A DNA stretch of 64,000 bases from NCBI GenBank assembly GCA_963675995.2, contig CAXXIY010000001.1, positions 62,001 to 126,000 of the forward strand, in the 5' to 3' direction. The position numbers and the translations under genes are program-made. This DNA is from JAAFHB01 sp963675995. Its GTDB lineage: Bacteria; Bacteroidota; Bacteroidia; Bacteroidales; Prolixibacteraceae. The notes beneath the pieces are model-generated. The model did not search any database, was not told where the DNA came from, and worked only from the letters and a program-made list of their open reading frames with translations. Positions 34,390 to 44,247 of the stretch are shown here, piece by piece. The number at the start of each line of letters is the position of its first letter. Within the stretch, counting starts at the first letter, position 1.

Positions 34390-36327
34390 TTACCAGCTTG
34401 GATTCTGTTTTAATTTTGGATTCAGGTCGATTTGAGCCGTCGGAATCGGTTGCAAATAATTCTTTAGGGTAAAATTCCGGTTTGTCGCCTGTTCCGTGAT
34501 AACAGCTCCTGCCTTTGTCGGGACAATACCGGCGTAGGAGGAGACAACGATATCCGATTGTGTCCTGTTTGATGCAGGATATGCAGCTGCAGTCAGAATA
34601 GGATTCTTCGTATTTGGATTGATAGCTGTAGAAAATTCTGTCGCAATTCCGTTATAGGTTAAATAAACTCCACATATCGGTTTACCTTTTAACTCAGTCT
34701 CAGCAATCCCCCAACGGCAGAGATCCATCAGACGCTGACCTTCAGCATGTAATTCTAGTGCGCGTTCACGACGGATCTCTCCCAGAAGTGTAAGCGCAGG
34801 ATATGGAGCAATCAGTGCATGAGTTAATGGTGCCACACCGGCACGGGCACGCACCTTGTTGATCGATAAATTAAGGTCAACATCAGAAATATCCCCATTA
34901 CCTAATTCGCAGGTCGCTTCAGCATAAATCAGGTAAATCTCAGCCAGACGAATGTGCAGAAAATCAGCAGATTCTTCATATTCCGTACGCAGGGCGCTTT
35001 CAGTGATAAATTTTCTGCCACCATAACCACCGCCACCTGTTAGATTTGGTATATTCTGATAAGTTGCAGAAGCAAGTGTAGTAATGTCAATTGCATAATT
35101 AGAGCCTGTTTTGTATTTATTATATCCCCAGTACCAGGCCATTGGTTTTGTAACAAGTCCTACCAGACGGTAATCGCGGTTAACAAACTCAGAGGTCATT
35201 GTTGTGTATCCCTGGAATAATGGAGAGTATTGTACCGGAAGTCCGTCTGTGCATAGGTACATATCCATGAGTTTACGCGTCACACCGGCGGGAACTGTTT
35301 GCGTCAGGTTCATTCCACCTTTACGATTTGTAAAATCAAAAACGCTGCGGAATATAGCCTCCTGGTTAGATGACTTATTCAAACCATTTGGATTTGATTG
35401 TGCATCTTCAAGATTGAAAAGGTAGAAATAACTGGTGTGAGCATACATTGCTTTATTGGCAACGGAGGATGCAGTTACTGCATCCACACCATTCCAGAGT
35501 GAGAACTGGTTCCCGTCGATGATCTCCTTTGATAGCGATTTTGCCATTGTCAGGTAATCATTATACTTAGTAGCGCTGTAACCTGCTGTTCCCGCTCCTG
35601 AGGAAGTTCCGTCACCATCGGTAGTGTTCTTCACATATTTTTCCCAGGTTCCTTCATACAGGCATACACGCGCCTTCAAAGCTTTTGCCGCTTCAAGAGT
35701 AACATGACCGTCGTTGGCTGTTGATGCTTTTGTGATACTGGCTTTATTGAGCAAAAGAATTGCACTATCGAGATCATTGACAATCTGATCCATCACCTGA
35801 TAGCGGGAAGCTCTCGGCCCCCAAACAACATCAGAGGTTGTCTGGGTAGTCTGGTTGGCGATTGGTACGCCACCAAACCGTTTCAGCAAAAAGAAGTGGT
35901 GCCATGCGCGGAAGAAATAGGCCTGACCTGCCGGACCGGCAATTTCATCTTTTTTGGAATATATTTTAACCTTATCGAGGAATACATTGACTTTACGAAG
36001 CCAGGTGTAAGCCTGTTCCCAGTAAACATCAGTTGGCCCAACCGTATTATTACCGCTACCCTGGGCATTTGCCTGAGAATTAATATCCGTGCCATAATCA
36101 AAAAGAATAGGATAGGTATTGTTCCCACTGGCGTTGGTTGAATTTGCCTGCCATCCATAAACGTTTGTATGGAGATCGTTGGCGCCAGCTTGAAACTGGC
36201 TGAGATTGCTGTAATAAATTGCTTCACTCAGTACAGCCTGTGGTTGCTGATCGAGAAAGGCCTGTTCGCAACTGGTCAGCATCGTGCCCAAAGCTGCAAT
36301 TCCTAAAATGATGTGTTTTATTTTCAT
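34390..36327 (-). CDS. SusD/RagB family glycan-binding lipoprotein
   Basis: A 645-residue outer-membrane lipoprotein with lipobox LGTMLTSCEQ (Cys20). The mature start FLDQQPQAVLSEAIYYSNLSQF is typical of RagB/SusD. A TPR-rich body contains AYFFRAWHHFFLLKRFGGVP and ADFLHIRLAEIYLIYAEA, and the late RRERALELHAEGQRLMDLCR is a strong SusD signature. It forms the lid of the SusC channel and binds the target glycan. The start lies 25 bases after the susC stop. Confidence 0.95.
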   Translation of the reverse strand: MKIKHIILGIAALGTMLTSCEQAFLDQQPQAVLSEAIYYSNLSQFQAGANDLHTNVYGWQANSTNASGNNTYPILFDYGTDINSQANAQGSGNNTVGPTDVYWEQAYTWLRKVNVFLDKVKIYSKKDEIAGPAGQAYFFRAWHHFFLLKRFGGVPIANQTTQTTSDVVWGPRASRYQVMDQIVNDLDSAILLLNKASITKASTANDGHVTLEAAKALKARVCLYEGTWEKYVKNTTDGDGTSSGAGTAGYSATKYNDYLTMAKSLSKEIIDGNQFSLWNGVDAVTASSVANKAMYAHTSYFYLFNLEDAQSNPNGLNKSSNQEAIFRSVFDFTNRKGGMNLTQTVPAGVTRKLMDMYLCTDGLPVQYSPLFQGYTTMTSEFVNRDYRLVGLVTKPMAWYWGYNKYKTGSNYAIDITTLASATYQNIPNLTGGGGYGGRKFITESALRTEYEESADFLHIRLAEIYLIYAEATCELGNGDISDVDLNLSINKVRARAGVAPLTHALIAPYPALTLLGEIRRERALELHAEGQRLMDLCRWGIAETELKGKPICGVYLTYNGIATEFSTAINPNTKNPILTAAAYPASNRTQSDIVVSSYAGIVPTKAGAVITEQATNRNFTLKNYLQPIPTAQIDLNPKLKQNPSW

Positions 36328-36352
36328 GTTCTTAGCTTTTCAAATTAATAAA

Positions 36353-39300
36353 TTAGAAAGTCAAATCAATACCTAATGATACCGTACGGGAATAAACATC
36401 CACATTACCCTGACCTGCGGCAGCCTGACTTTCAGGATCGAATCCGTCTTTTACATTGTCGAATTCGAAAAGGTTGTCACCTGATAACCAGAAACGGACA
36501 TTACCTAAACCCACCTTTTTAACCATCATTTGTGGCAAGGTATAACCAAGCACGATAGATTTACATCTGCCATAGGAGACATTCGACACATTAATATCGT
36601 TGATGTAAGCATAGTTCCAGTTGTTACGTGCAGTATTGCGGGACATTACGGGGTATTTTGCATTTGGATTTTCTGCACTCCACGTGTTACCCAAAAAAGT
36701 GCGATTTTGATTTTGGTAACCTACACGGAAAGGTCCGGATAAGGAACCGGTACGGACAACGTACTGTTGACCTATCCCCTGGAAGAAAGCGTTAAAGTCG
36801 AAGTTTTTGAATGAAGCGCCAAGATTGACCCCAAAGTTATAATGCGGATTGGCATCACCATAATAGTCCAGATCGGCGGTGGTAATCGAACCGTCGGCAA
36901 CAGTATAATTGCCACTGGCATCTTTTGGACCCCGCAAATCAAGTTTTCTCACACTACCAGGTGTTAGCCGGTCAACTCCTAATTTAGTCGTACCGTTATA
37001 TCCTGGTATTGGAATAAGTGAACCGGACCCACTAACCTTTGTATAATAATCGAGCACTTCAGCTTCATTCTGGAGATAACCATTCGTTCTGTAGACATAC
37101 AGGGAATTGATCGGTTTACCTTCAACTGTACTGTTTAACCCGGCAGCTACAGAAACCTTTCCAGGATAATGGGTTACTTCGGTACGGGCATCGGCTAAAG
37201 ATAGACCAACATTATAGTTAAAGTCCTCTCCTACTTTATCTTTCCACTGTAAAGAGAGCTCGAAACCTTTCGCAACAAAATTTCCATCGTTGGTTTTTGG
37301 CGCTGTAGCTCCAAGCACATTGGGGTATGTAACATCAATTAACATCCCTTTATTCTCGCGGACAAAGTAATCGAATGATCCAGCCAGACGGTTGTTCAAT
37401 ACCGAAAAATCAAGACCATAGTTCGTTGATGCAACCCGCTCCCAGGTACGATCACGGCTCGTCATAGCAGCAACAAAAGCTGTGGCAGTCTGAGCCGGAG
37501 TAGTTCCAAACACAGTGGTTCCCAACGTCATATTGGAGATATAGTCATAGTTACCAATCCCCGAAAGAGAACCCATTTCTCCATAGGAAACGCGAAGTTT
37601 CAGGTTATTGAAAATATTGAGTTTTTTGATCAGGTCAAATTCAGAGACACGCACACCAGCAGAGGCGCCTACAAAATCGGCCCATCTGTTTTCAGGAGAA
37701 AGTTTGGACGAACCATCCCGACGATAGGATGCCTCCAGAAGATACATTTCCTTAAAATCATAATTTAAACGTCCAAGATAGGAAACAAGACCAGTGGTAT
37801 AAGCATTACCCGAGTTATCGTCATAGGTAGCATCACCCGTATTGATTGCATCCAGTTTATCATCAAGCATATAGGCACGTTTACCATATAAATCATTAAA
37901 AACCTCCTTTTCCGCAGTCATACCTGCCATTAATGCAATATGGTGATTTTGAATCGCTTTGTTGTAATTTGCAAATGTTCCGTAGGTGGTATAAAGATTG
38001 TTTGAATAAGTATCGGCTACTGCACGGTTACTTAATGCTGTCTGGAAGAAGATATTGTTGACCTTTCCTGTTTCTCCGGCCCAGTCGTACATCGTCTCAG
38101 TAGTGTTGCGCTGCACTTTAAAACCCTTACGCTCCTTCATATTGGCATTTGCGCTAAAGATCAGACCCTTCAGGGGTTTAAAAAATCCCATGTCGACCGT
38201 TAATTTACCCCCTGCCCGAAAGATATTTTCGGTATTGTTCGTACGTCCTCCTTCAATCAATTTACATAGGATATTGTTTGTTCCAAATGCATCGTAGAAT
38301 TGTCCAAGAGGGTTGTAAAGCGGGAAAATAAACATATCCTGAACTCCATAACCAACACCATCAGTTGGTGTACTTACCAGACGCTTGTCATACGATACAT
38401 TGACTTCGGCTTTCGCCCAATTATTCATTTTGTAGTCAACATTGGTGCGGAAGGTATATTTTTCAGTACCATCAAGGGCAACTTTAATCAGCGAACGATC
38501 CTTGGCATATCCCAGAGAGGTCATCACCTTTATTTTATCGCTACCACCCGAAACAGTGAAGTTATGGTCTTGTCCCCAGCTATTCCCGTAAACAGCATCA
38601 AACTGGTTTGCCGTAGGGTCCATAAAAAGTTTATTGTCCTCTCTCCATACGGTTTCGTTATTGGCCAGTTTTTTGTAAACAGCTTCAGTAAATAGCCAGT
38701 AGTTATTTGTCGTACCCGATGCTACTGCATCATTGGTATTTGCTTCAATACTCATCTTTGCCCATTCCTGACCAGAGGCAACAGGGAAACGGTTGCCAAT
38801 GTAATTAAGGTGGGTACTTCCCGAATAACTTACTTTAACTGCACCTTCTTTGCCCCGTTTTGTTGTTACAAGGATGACACCGCCTGCAGCACGTGTACCA
38901 TAAATTGAAGCTGCAGCATCTTTCAGGACCGAGACCGATTCAACATCATTAGGATTGATCTGTGAAAGTTCCCAGCTATAGGCTGCAATACCATCAATTA
39001 CAATCATCGGATCAACTGAATTCACGGAGATTCCACCACGTAAGGTAATTGAGGTTCCTTCGTTTCCCGGACGTGAAGAGGTGCGGGTAATTGTAAGACC
39101 GGGAATTTCGCCCTGCAATGCAGAAGCGATATTGGTAGTTGCCTTTCCTTTTAAAACTTCATTTCCACTCACCTGAGCAACAGCTCCCGAAAGGGTGATT
39201 TTCCGTTGGGTACCATAACCAACTACAACGACATCTTCCAACCCAATCGATTCATCTTCCAGTTTCACATTGATTTGTGACTGATTGCCAACTGTCTGCT

Positions 39301-39601
39301 CAATTGTTTTCATGCCAACGAAAGAATAGGCCACAACTTTCCCGTTTGCAGGTAATTCCAAAGAGTAAGCACCTTCATTATTCGTAGTTGTCCCAGTCAT
39401 TGTCCCTTTTACCAATATAGTTACCCCCGGAAGTGGTAATCCTTTACTGTCTGTAACAACTCCCTTTATGGTTTTGCCTTGTTGTGCAAAGGCCTGTGAA
39501 AACGTCAGCATGATGCTCAACACAACGATGCCAATAATAGAATACAGCTTTTTCAGTTTTCGGCTGTTCCCGTCAGAGATCTCATTCGGTTTTTGTTTCA
39601 T
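36353..39601 (-). CDS. SusC/RagA family TonB-dependent outer-membrane transporter
   Basis: A 1082-residue protein with a signal peptide after a basic n-region (cleavage near AFAQQ). An N-terminal carboxypeptidase-regulatory-like domain (KGVVTDSKGLPLPGVTILVK) is followed by the TonB-box/plug region EDVVVVGYGTQRKITLSGAV and VLKDAAASIYGTRAAGGVIL. A 22-stranded barrel ends in SRTVSLGIDLTF with a C-terminal Phe. It imports oligosaccharides with SusD. The preceding 523-base region contains repeats and a hairpin that are probably regulatory. Confidence 0.95.
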   Translation of the reverse strand: MKQKPNEISDGNSRKLKKLYSIIGIVVLSIMLTFSQAFAQQGKTIKGVVTDSKGLPLPGVTILVKGTMTGTTTNNEGAYSLELPANGKVVAYSFVGMKTIEQTVGNQSQINVKLEDESIGLEDVVVVGYGTQRKITLSGAVAQVSGNEVLKGKATTNIASALQGEIPGLTITRTSSRPGNEGTSITLRGGISVNSVDPMIVIDGIAAYSWELSQINPNDVESVSVLKDAAASIYGTRAAGGVILVTTKRGKEGAVKVSYSGSTHLNYIGNRFPVASGQEWAKMSIEANTNDAVASGTTNNYWLFTEAVYKKLANNETVWREDNKLFMDPTANQFDAVYGNSWGQDHNFTVSGGSDKIKVMTSLGYAKDRSLIKVALDGTEKYTFRTNVDYKMNNWAKAEVNVSYDKRLVSTPTDGVGYGVQDMFIFPLYNPLGQFYDAFGTNNILCKLIEGGRTNNTENIFRAGGKLTVDMGFFKPLKGLIFSANANMKERKGFKVQRNTTETMYDWAGETGKVNNIFFQTALSNRAVADTYSNNLYTTYGTFANYNKAIQNHHIALMAGMTAEKEVFNDLYGKRAYMLDDKLDAINTGDATYDDNSGNAYTTGLVSYLGRLNYDFKEMYLLEASYRRDGSSKLSPENRWADFVGASAGVRVSEFDLIKKLNIFNNLKLRVSYGEMGSLSGIGNYDYISNMTLGTTVFGTTPAQTATAFVAAMTSRDRTWERVASTNYGLDFSVLNNRLAGSFDYFVRENKGMLIDVTYPNVLGATAPKTNDGNFVAKGFELSLQWKDKVGEDFNYNVGLSLADARTEVTHYPGKVSVAAGLNSTVEGKPINSLYVYRTNGYLQNEAEVLDYYTKVSGSGSLIPIPGYNGTTKLGVDRLTPGSVRKLDLRGPKDASGNYTVADGSITTADLDYYGDANPHYNFGVNLGASFKNFDFNAFFQGIGQQYVVRTGSLSGPFRVGYQNQNRTFLGNTWSAENPNAKYPVMSRNTARNNWNYAYINDINVSNVSYGRCKSIVLGYTLPQMMVKKVGLGNVRFWLSGDNLFEFDNVKDGFDPESQAAAGQGNVDVYSRTVSLGIDLTF

Positions 39602-39750
39602 AAATCTTAATTGTAATTGTTAAACTTTAATTTTATAATGTGCGTTTGAGTTCATTCAATGTGATGTTTTTTTCATAAGATTTTTCTTCCTGGACTCAAT
39701 GTAAAACTAAGGTTAAAACAGTGTGTCCTGTTTGTTATTAAATAGCAAAA

Positions 39751-39776
39751 GAGTCCCAATTTATGATTTGGGACTC
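39751..39776 (-). terminator. Hairpin in the susC leader region
   Basis: GAGTCCCAA / TTGGGACTC forms a 9-bp perfect stem with an 8-base loop. Read on the minus strand it is followed by TTTTGC. It lies about 350 bases after the regulator stop and 150 bases before susC. It could end regulator transcription or act as an attenuator in the susC leader. Confidence 0.45.
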
Positions 39777-39808
39777 CTGAAAATTTTCTTCTATTCAATT
39801 GTTTTACT

Positions 39809-39882
39809 GCACTTTAAACTTGAACTAACTTAAATGTTAAAAAATGTTAGTACCATTTTTATTTTGGCACTCTTAAACTTCA
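39809..39882. promoter_or_regulatory. Direct repeat, candidate AraC-type regulator site
   Basis: GCACTTTAAACTTGA (39809-39823) and GCACTCTTAAACTTCA (39867-39882) are near-identical, 58 bases apart. The core TTAAACTT recurs at 39620-39627. AraC-family dimers bind direct repeats, and the adjacent regulator ends in an AraC HTH. Confidence 0.4.
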
Positions 39883-39922
39883 ATTTTTGGTTAAATTTTC
39901 CTTCCCGAAAAAGAGTAATAAA

Positions 39923-39939
39923 CACATTTAATAAATGTG
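39923..39939. promoter_or_regulatory. 17-base palindrome in the susC regulatory region
   Basis: CACATTTA-A-TAAATGTG has perfect 8-base arms around one central base. A protein-binding site is possible; the tight centre argues against an RNA hairpin of full length. Confidence 0.35.
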
Positions 39940-40124
39940 GCTTGCGGTTGGGAGCTGGGGATTAGCGACCGGGGAATTGCTACAGGAATAAAGCGACTGA
40001 AAGCTGGCGGCTGACAATTTGCAGATCACTTTATGTAGAAGGCGCTAATTAAAAGATTTATTCTTGATAATAATTCAATTATTCTTCGATATAAAAGATT
40101 TACTCTTCAGAATAAATTTTAGTT

Positions 40125-42920
40125 TCAGGTTTGTTTCAGCTCCTTTAGATAATCGGCGGGGGTTTTGCCGGTTTCATTCTTAAAGATGCGGTAAAAGGAG
40201 GTTTTGGAGTTAAAACCACAGTGCTGGGCAATGGCGATAAAGGTATATTTAGCAAATGCCTTATCATCCATACATTTCTTTACCTCCTCAACGCGGTATT
40301 TATTGATAAAGTCGGAAAAACTTTGGTCAAGGTCCTGGTTCAATACCTGTGATATTTCGTGCAAAGGATAATTGATCTCCGAAGCCAGATCTGCCAGTTT
40401 CAACTCGGCATTCAAATAGGGCTTCTTCTCTTCCATATACCGCTTTAACTCATTAATTATAACAGAGCTGTGGCTTTCCGAAATCTTTGAGCCCTTGTAT
40501 TTTTCCAACTTTTGTGGAATCTCAACCGGTTTGATACCATCCTTCTGAAGTTTTTTGATGTATTTTAGGATGATAAAAGTGCCAGACACAACAACCAGGA
40601 TAAGAAATACGAAAAACAACGGAGAACTGAATATTGAATGATAGAGAACAATACGTATTTTAACACTGTTTGGTGAGTCATCTGATTCTCCTGCATTTCT
40701 AACCTTGAAGGTATAATTACCCGATTTCAGCTTCTCATAAAATGCGGTATTGCTGCTCCCGTTATTTCTCCACTCCTTGTCAAACCCCTCTAATTTGTAC
40801 TCATATTTATTATCTGTCGGATTAATGTAATTAAGGGCCACAAACCGGAAACCGATACTATTTGAGCGATCACTCAACCGGATCTCCTCACTGGCCACAA
40901 TTGGAAGATTAATTGCTGATTCCGGTCCGGGAGCCACCGCTTTTCCAAAAAGAAAGAAATCGGTCAGACGGATTTTTGATTTGAGTGCAGTTTGTGTCGC
41001 TTCAGATGGAGTGAAATAGACCAATCCCTTTTCATTGCCAAAATAGAGTGTCCCATCGGGTGCAAGATAATTGGCTGCAGGTGAAAATACGAGTCCTGGC
41101 AATCCATCCGAAATGGAAAATCGGATGAATTTTTGAGACAGGGACGAGAATTTGCAGAATCCTTTTAATGTACTGATCCAATACTCTCCGGTACTGCTCT
41201 CGATAATCGCACATACCGAATTATCCGGTAACCCATCTTTATCGCGATAGATTTTGCACGTTTTCAAGCCCGGATCGATCATCATCAAGCCACCCCGTTC
41301 AGTGCATATCCAGATATTTCCAGCCTGATCCTCATAGATATAATTTGTTTTGAAGCTATTTACAGCAGTCTCCGGGAGGTCAGCTTTTTCAAGTTTGTCA
41401 CCTTTTGGTAATAAAACAGAGGTGCCCGACATCGTTCCCGCCCATAATCGGCCTTTGGAATCAAAGGTGATTTCAAAAATCTCGTCACTCTTAAGTTCGC
41501 AGTTTTGCCGGTTAAAATTGAGAATGCTTTTGTCAGAAGGAGAATATCGGTATATTCCATTGAATGATGCGATCCAAAGATTACCACTTTTATCGGTTTC
41601 AAAACCGTAGGCATTCCCCTGTGAAAAAATCTGTGAATCCAGAAAAGGTTTGATTCGTTGTTCCGAAACCGAAAAACGACTGATTCCTCCCCCATAAGTA
41701 CCAATCAGAATATCACCCATAAATGGATAAACTGCAAGAATAATATTAGATCTTAATCCATTTTTATCAGTTGGATTTGCCATGAAGAACTTAGCCACAC
41801 CACCTTTCCTGCTAATCTGGATCAAACCATTTCGTGTCCCGAAATACTGGGCGCCATCGGGGGCAAAATAGAACGACCGAATACTCTTATTTGCTTCGGG
41901 ATAAAGGGAGGTTACCGGATGAAGCTTGAAACTTCCTGAAATACTTTTGATATAATTAACTCCTCCCGTATAAGTTCCAATCCAGTACCTGTTATTTTCA
42001 TCCAGATAAAAGGAATAAATCGAATTTGAACTGATTGAAGATGGATTATTTTCCTGATTCTTAATCGATTCAACTTGTCTGGTTCTCACATTGATCACAC
42101 TTAGACCACCACCATCTGTCCCTGCATAGAGGAGCTCCTTATTATCACAATTAATGGTTAAAATGATGTTGTTCTCAAGGCTTACCCCGGGCGAAAACAC
42201 CTTAGCCGACAGGTCGAATTCGACAATTCCATTATTCGTTGTCCCCAGGTAGATTTTATTTCCGATATTACAAACAGATGTAAATGAGTTGAATGCATCC
42301 TCCGGAGAAGTTTTAAATACGAAGAGGTCCCTCCTTTTATCGGCAACTGAAAACCGGACAAGTCCTGAGCGAGTCGATAACCAACAATTCCCATGTTTGT
42401 CGGGAAATATCCCCGTAATATTGCTGGTTTTATAATTCCGTAAATCGGTAAAAACAAAATGTTCTGAATGTCTGGTTTTAGTGTTTACTAGGTACAAACC
42501 ATTTGTTGTCCCAACACATAGATTGCTGTCAGGCATCACCGCTAAAGCCTGGACAGAAATATTTGCGCTGTCAATTCTTATCCGGTCAAACCTGTCGGAG
42601 AAAGTGCTGTAACGGAATAACCCCGTTGCTGTTCCAACCCAAAGATTTTTTCCAAAATCTTCAGTAATCGTATAAACATTCTCAACTGCTTCAGGAAATT
42701 TTGAGGAATAAGGTCTTATTTCGACTCCGTCATACCGGTCCAATCCCTCCAGGGTACCAAACCAGATAAACCCGAAAGAATCTTTATATATCGCTTTCAC
42801 CAAATTATTAGACAAACCATTTTCCACAGAAAGTCTTGAAAATGAACGATCATTCCCAAAGCTTAGCGTTTGAAAAGAGCACCAAAAGAAAATCAGGATT
42901 AACTGTCGAAACAGCTTCAT
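40125..42920 (-). CDS. Membrane one-component PUL regulator: 14-blade reg_prop, Y_Y_Y, AraC HTH
   Basis: A 931-residue protein with a signal peptide (1-22). About fourteen reg_prop repeats follow (for example FGFIWFGTLEGLDRYDG, NLWVGTATGLFRYS, NIWICTERGGLMMID), enough for two seven-bladed propellers. Then come a Y_Y_Y domain (YEYKLEGFDKEWRNNG), one membrane helix (about 765-785), and a C-terminal AraC DNA-binding domain (FIAIAQHCGFNSKTSFYRIF). Classical hybrid two-component PUL regulators carry a histidine kinase and receiver between membrane and HTH; both are absent here and the helix-to-HTH linker is only about 45 residues. It probably senses a released oligosaccharide in the periplasm and activates the adjacent PUL. 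Confidence 0.9.
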   Translation of the reverse strand: MKLFRQLILIFFWCSFQTLSFGNDRSFSRLSVENGLSNNLVKAIYKDSFGFIWFGTLEGLDRYDGVEIRPYSSKFPEAVENVYTITEDFGKNLWVGTATGLFRYSTFSDRFDRIRIDSANISVQALAVMPDSNLCVGTTNGLYLVNTKTRHSEHFVFTDLRNYKTSNITGIFPDKHGNCWLSTRSGLVRFSVADKRRDLFVFKTSPEDAFNSFTSVCNIGNKIYLGTTNNGIVEFDLSAKVFSPGVSLENNIILTINCDNKELLYAGTDGGGLSVINVRTRQVESIKNQENNPSSISSNSIYSFYLDENNRYWIGTYTGGVNYIKSISGSFKLHPVTSLYPEANKSIRSFYFAPDGAQYFGTRNGLIQISRKGGVAKFFMANPTDKNGLRSNIILAVYPFMGDILIGTYGGGISRFSVSEQRIKPFLDSQIFSQGNAYGFETDKSGNLWIASFNGIYRYSPSDKSILNFNRQNCELKSDEIFEITFDSKGRLWAGTMSGTSVLLPKGDKLEKADLPETAVNSFKTNYIYEDQAGNIWICTERGGLMMIDPGLKTCKIYRDKDGLPDNSVCAIIESSTGEYWISTLKGFCKFSSLSQKFIRFSISDGLPGLVFSPAANYLAPDGTLYFGNEKGLVYFTPSEATQTALKSKIRLTDFFLFGKAVAPGPESAINLPIVASEEIRLSDRSNSIGFRFVALNYINPTDNKYEYKLEGFDKEWRNNGSSNTAFYEKLKSGNYTFKVRNAGESDDSPNSVKIRIVLYHSIFSSPLFFVFLILVVVSGTFIILKYIKKLQKDGIKPVEIPQKLEKYKGSKISESHSSVIINELKRYMEEKKPYLNAELKLADLASEINYPLHEISQVLNQDLDQSFSDFINKYRVEEVKKCMDDKAFAKYTFIAIAQHCGFNSKTSFYRIFKNETGKTPADYLKELKQT

Positions 42921-43026
42921 TTGACTAATAAGTTTATGCAGCTAAAATTAAGAATTTCGAGCGTAAATCTAACAAGGATTATAGCGCTATCATTTTCATT
43001 CACTCAATTACACTTCCCTTTATCTG

Positions 43027-44247
43027 CTATTGCCGTTTAAAGTGATTTTCAATATATTGTAAGGCTTCACTTATATCCATAGCATTGCTTGATGGCCCCA
43101 ATCTGATGTACAATTCCTCATCAAAACCAGGTTGCCGAAGAAAAACAGGCCGCTTAGCCTGAAGGCAATCAACAACACAAATGGTTTTCTCATCCACTAT
43201 CTCGAGTCTTGACCGGATATAAGGGCTGATATCTCTACCCAGGCAGGTGCGTATCAGCGTCCAAAGGTGAAGCAGAAACTTATCCTCATTGGCAAATTTA
43301 TCGGTTCCTATCCCTTCAATGGAACCATCGTCACGAACCCCGATCAGCAGCGTTCCACCGGATGAATTCAGAAAGGCAGAAATGGTTTTCAGACAAGCTC
43401 TTTCAATAGCCGGGTTGGTTTTACCCTGACGAATATCCCACCGAAGTGTCGACTTAAATTCTATTAAATTCCCCTCACCCTCGGCAATCAGAGCTGATAT
43501 CTGCTTTTTGGGGAGTTGCTTTTCAATTAGAGCCCAGAGATAATAGGTTTGTACCCTCACCACTCCAGCCAGGAGCTCGGCAAAAAGTTCTTTCGGCTGA
43601 ATCCGGAGCGATATAAGACCTTTAACATATTCAACAGATGTGATTACTCCTGAAACCAGCAATAATGGTAAAACGATTCCTGAGCTATGGATCCCGCCCA
43701 AAGCCTGCATTGCCACTTTCTGTTCATTTGAGAAACGGTCATAACAAAGTCTTAAAAGCTCAGGGAAAGGTTGGGATTCATTCTCATCCAGGCTGAACTC
43801 ACTCATCACATTCGCCGTAAATTCATTGACATGCTCCATCAATCCTGTTATTGTGGTAAAGGAAAATCCAAAAAGCGGATCATCTTGAGTGAGGGGTTGA
43901 AGCGTTGACTTTCCGGAGGTCTTAATCATCACAAAAAGATCAGAGTTAAGTTGATTTTCCCAATCGCTTATGAATGGATCTCCACTTGAAATAAGTATAT
44001 CCTTACAAAAAGCAAATAATACAGATGAGCTCAATTCTTTCCGCTTAAAATCGTAAAACAACTGTAGATCAGTAACAATCATACGGATCAGCCCAATCGA
44101 GGGATGTGAAAACAGATTACCTCCAGGCGTTTTTAGTGGTTCGGAACCTGTAAAAACAACATGGTTGGAATCTAATGTATTAAAATCCAACATTCCAGGA
44201 TCAAAAGCAATCTCAAATGAATCAGCATATTCCTTATAAGTTCTCAT
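43027..44247 (-). CDS. Schlafen AlbA_2 domain protein with unassigned N-terminal region
   Basis: A 406-residue cytoplasmic protein. Residues about 265-400 form an AlbA_2 (Schlafen-like, divergent AAA_4) domain: EGNLIEFKSTLRW, NSSGGTLLIGVRDDGSIEGI and ERACLKTISAFLN. The first 260 residues, mostly helical from about 160, are not recognised; HSSGIVLPLLLVSGVITS faintly recalls helical chaperone-like proteins, without confidence. AlbA_2 proteins are often regulators or defence nucleases. It stands alone on the minus strand, divergent from the aldehyde dehydrogenase gene. Its link to either neighbour is unclear. Confidence 0.7.
   Translation of the reverse strand: MRTYKEYADSFEIAFDPGMLDFNTLDSNHVVFTGSEPLKTPGGNLFSHPSIGLIRMIVTDLQLFYDFKRKELSSSVLFAFCKDILISSGDPFISDWENQLNSDLFVMIKTSGKSTLQPLTQDDPLFGFSFTTITGLMEHVNEFTANVMSEFSLDENESQPFPELLRLCYDRFSNEQKVAMQALGGIHSSGIVLPLLLVSGVITSVEYVKGLISLRIQPKELFAELLAGVVRVQTYYLWALIEKQLPKKQISALIAEGEGNLIEFKSTLRWDIRQGKTNPAIERACLKTISAFLNSSGGTLLIGVRDDGSIEGIGTDKFANEDKFLLHLWTLIRTCLGRDISPYIRSRLEIVDEKTICVVDCLQAKRPVFLRQPGFDEELYIRLGPSSNAMDISEALQYIENHFKRQ

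Larger units (their letters stand above)
39602..40124. other. Regulatory region between the PUL regulator and susC
   Basis: 523 bases without a gene. It holds three copies of TTAAACTT on the plus strand, a 9-bp hairpin, a 17-base palindrome and, near the regulator stop, a direct repeat of TAAAAGATTTAtTCTT-like sequence (40050-40065 and 40092-40107, 42 bases apart). A G-rich patch at about 39938-39980 is compositionally unlike its flanks. No perfect -33/-7 pair was found for susC. Confidence 0.6.
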
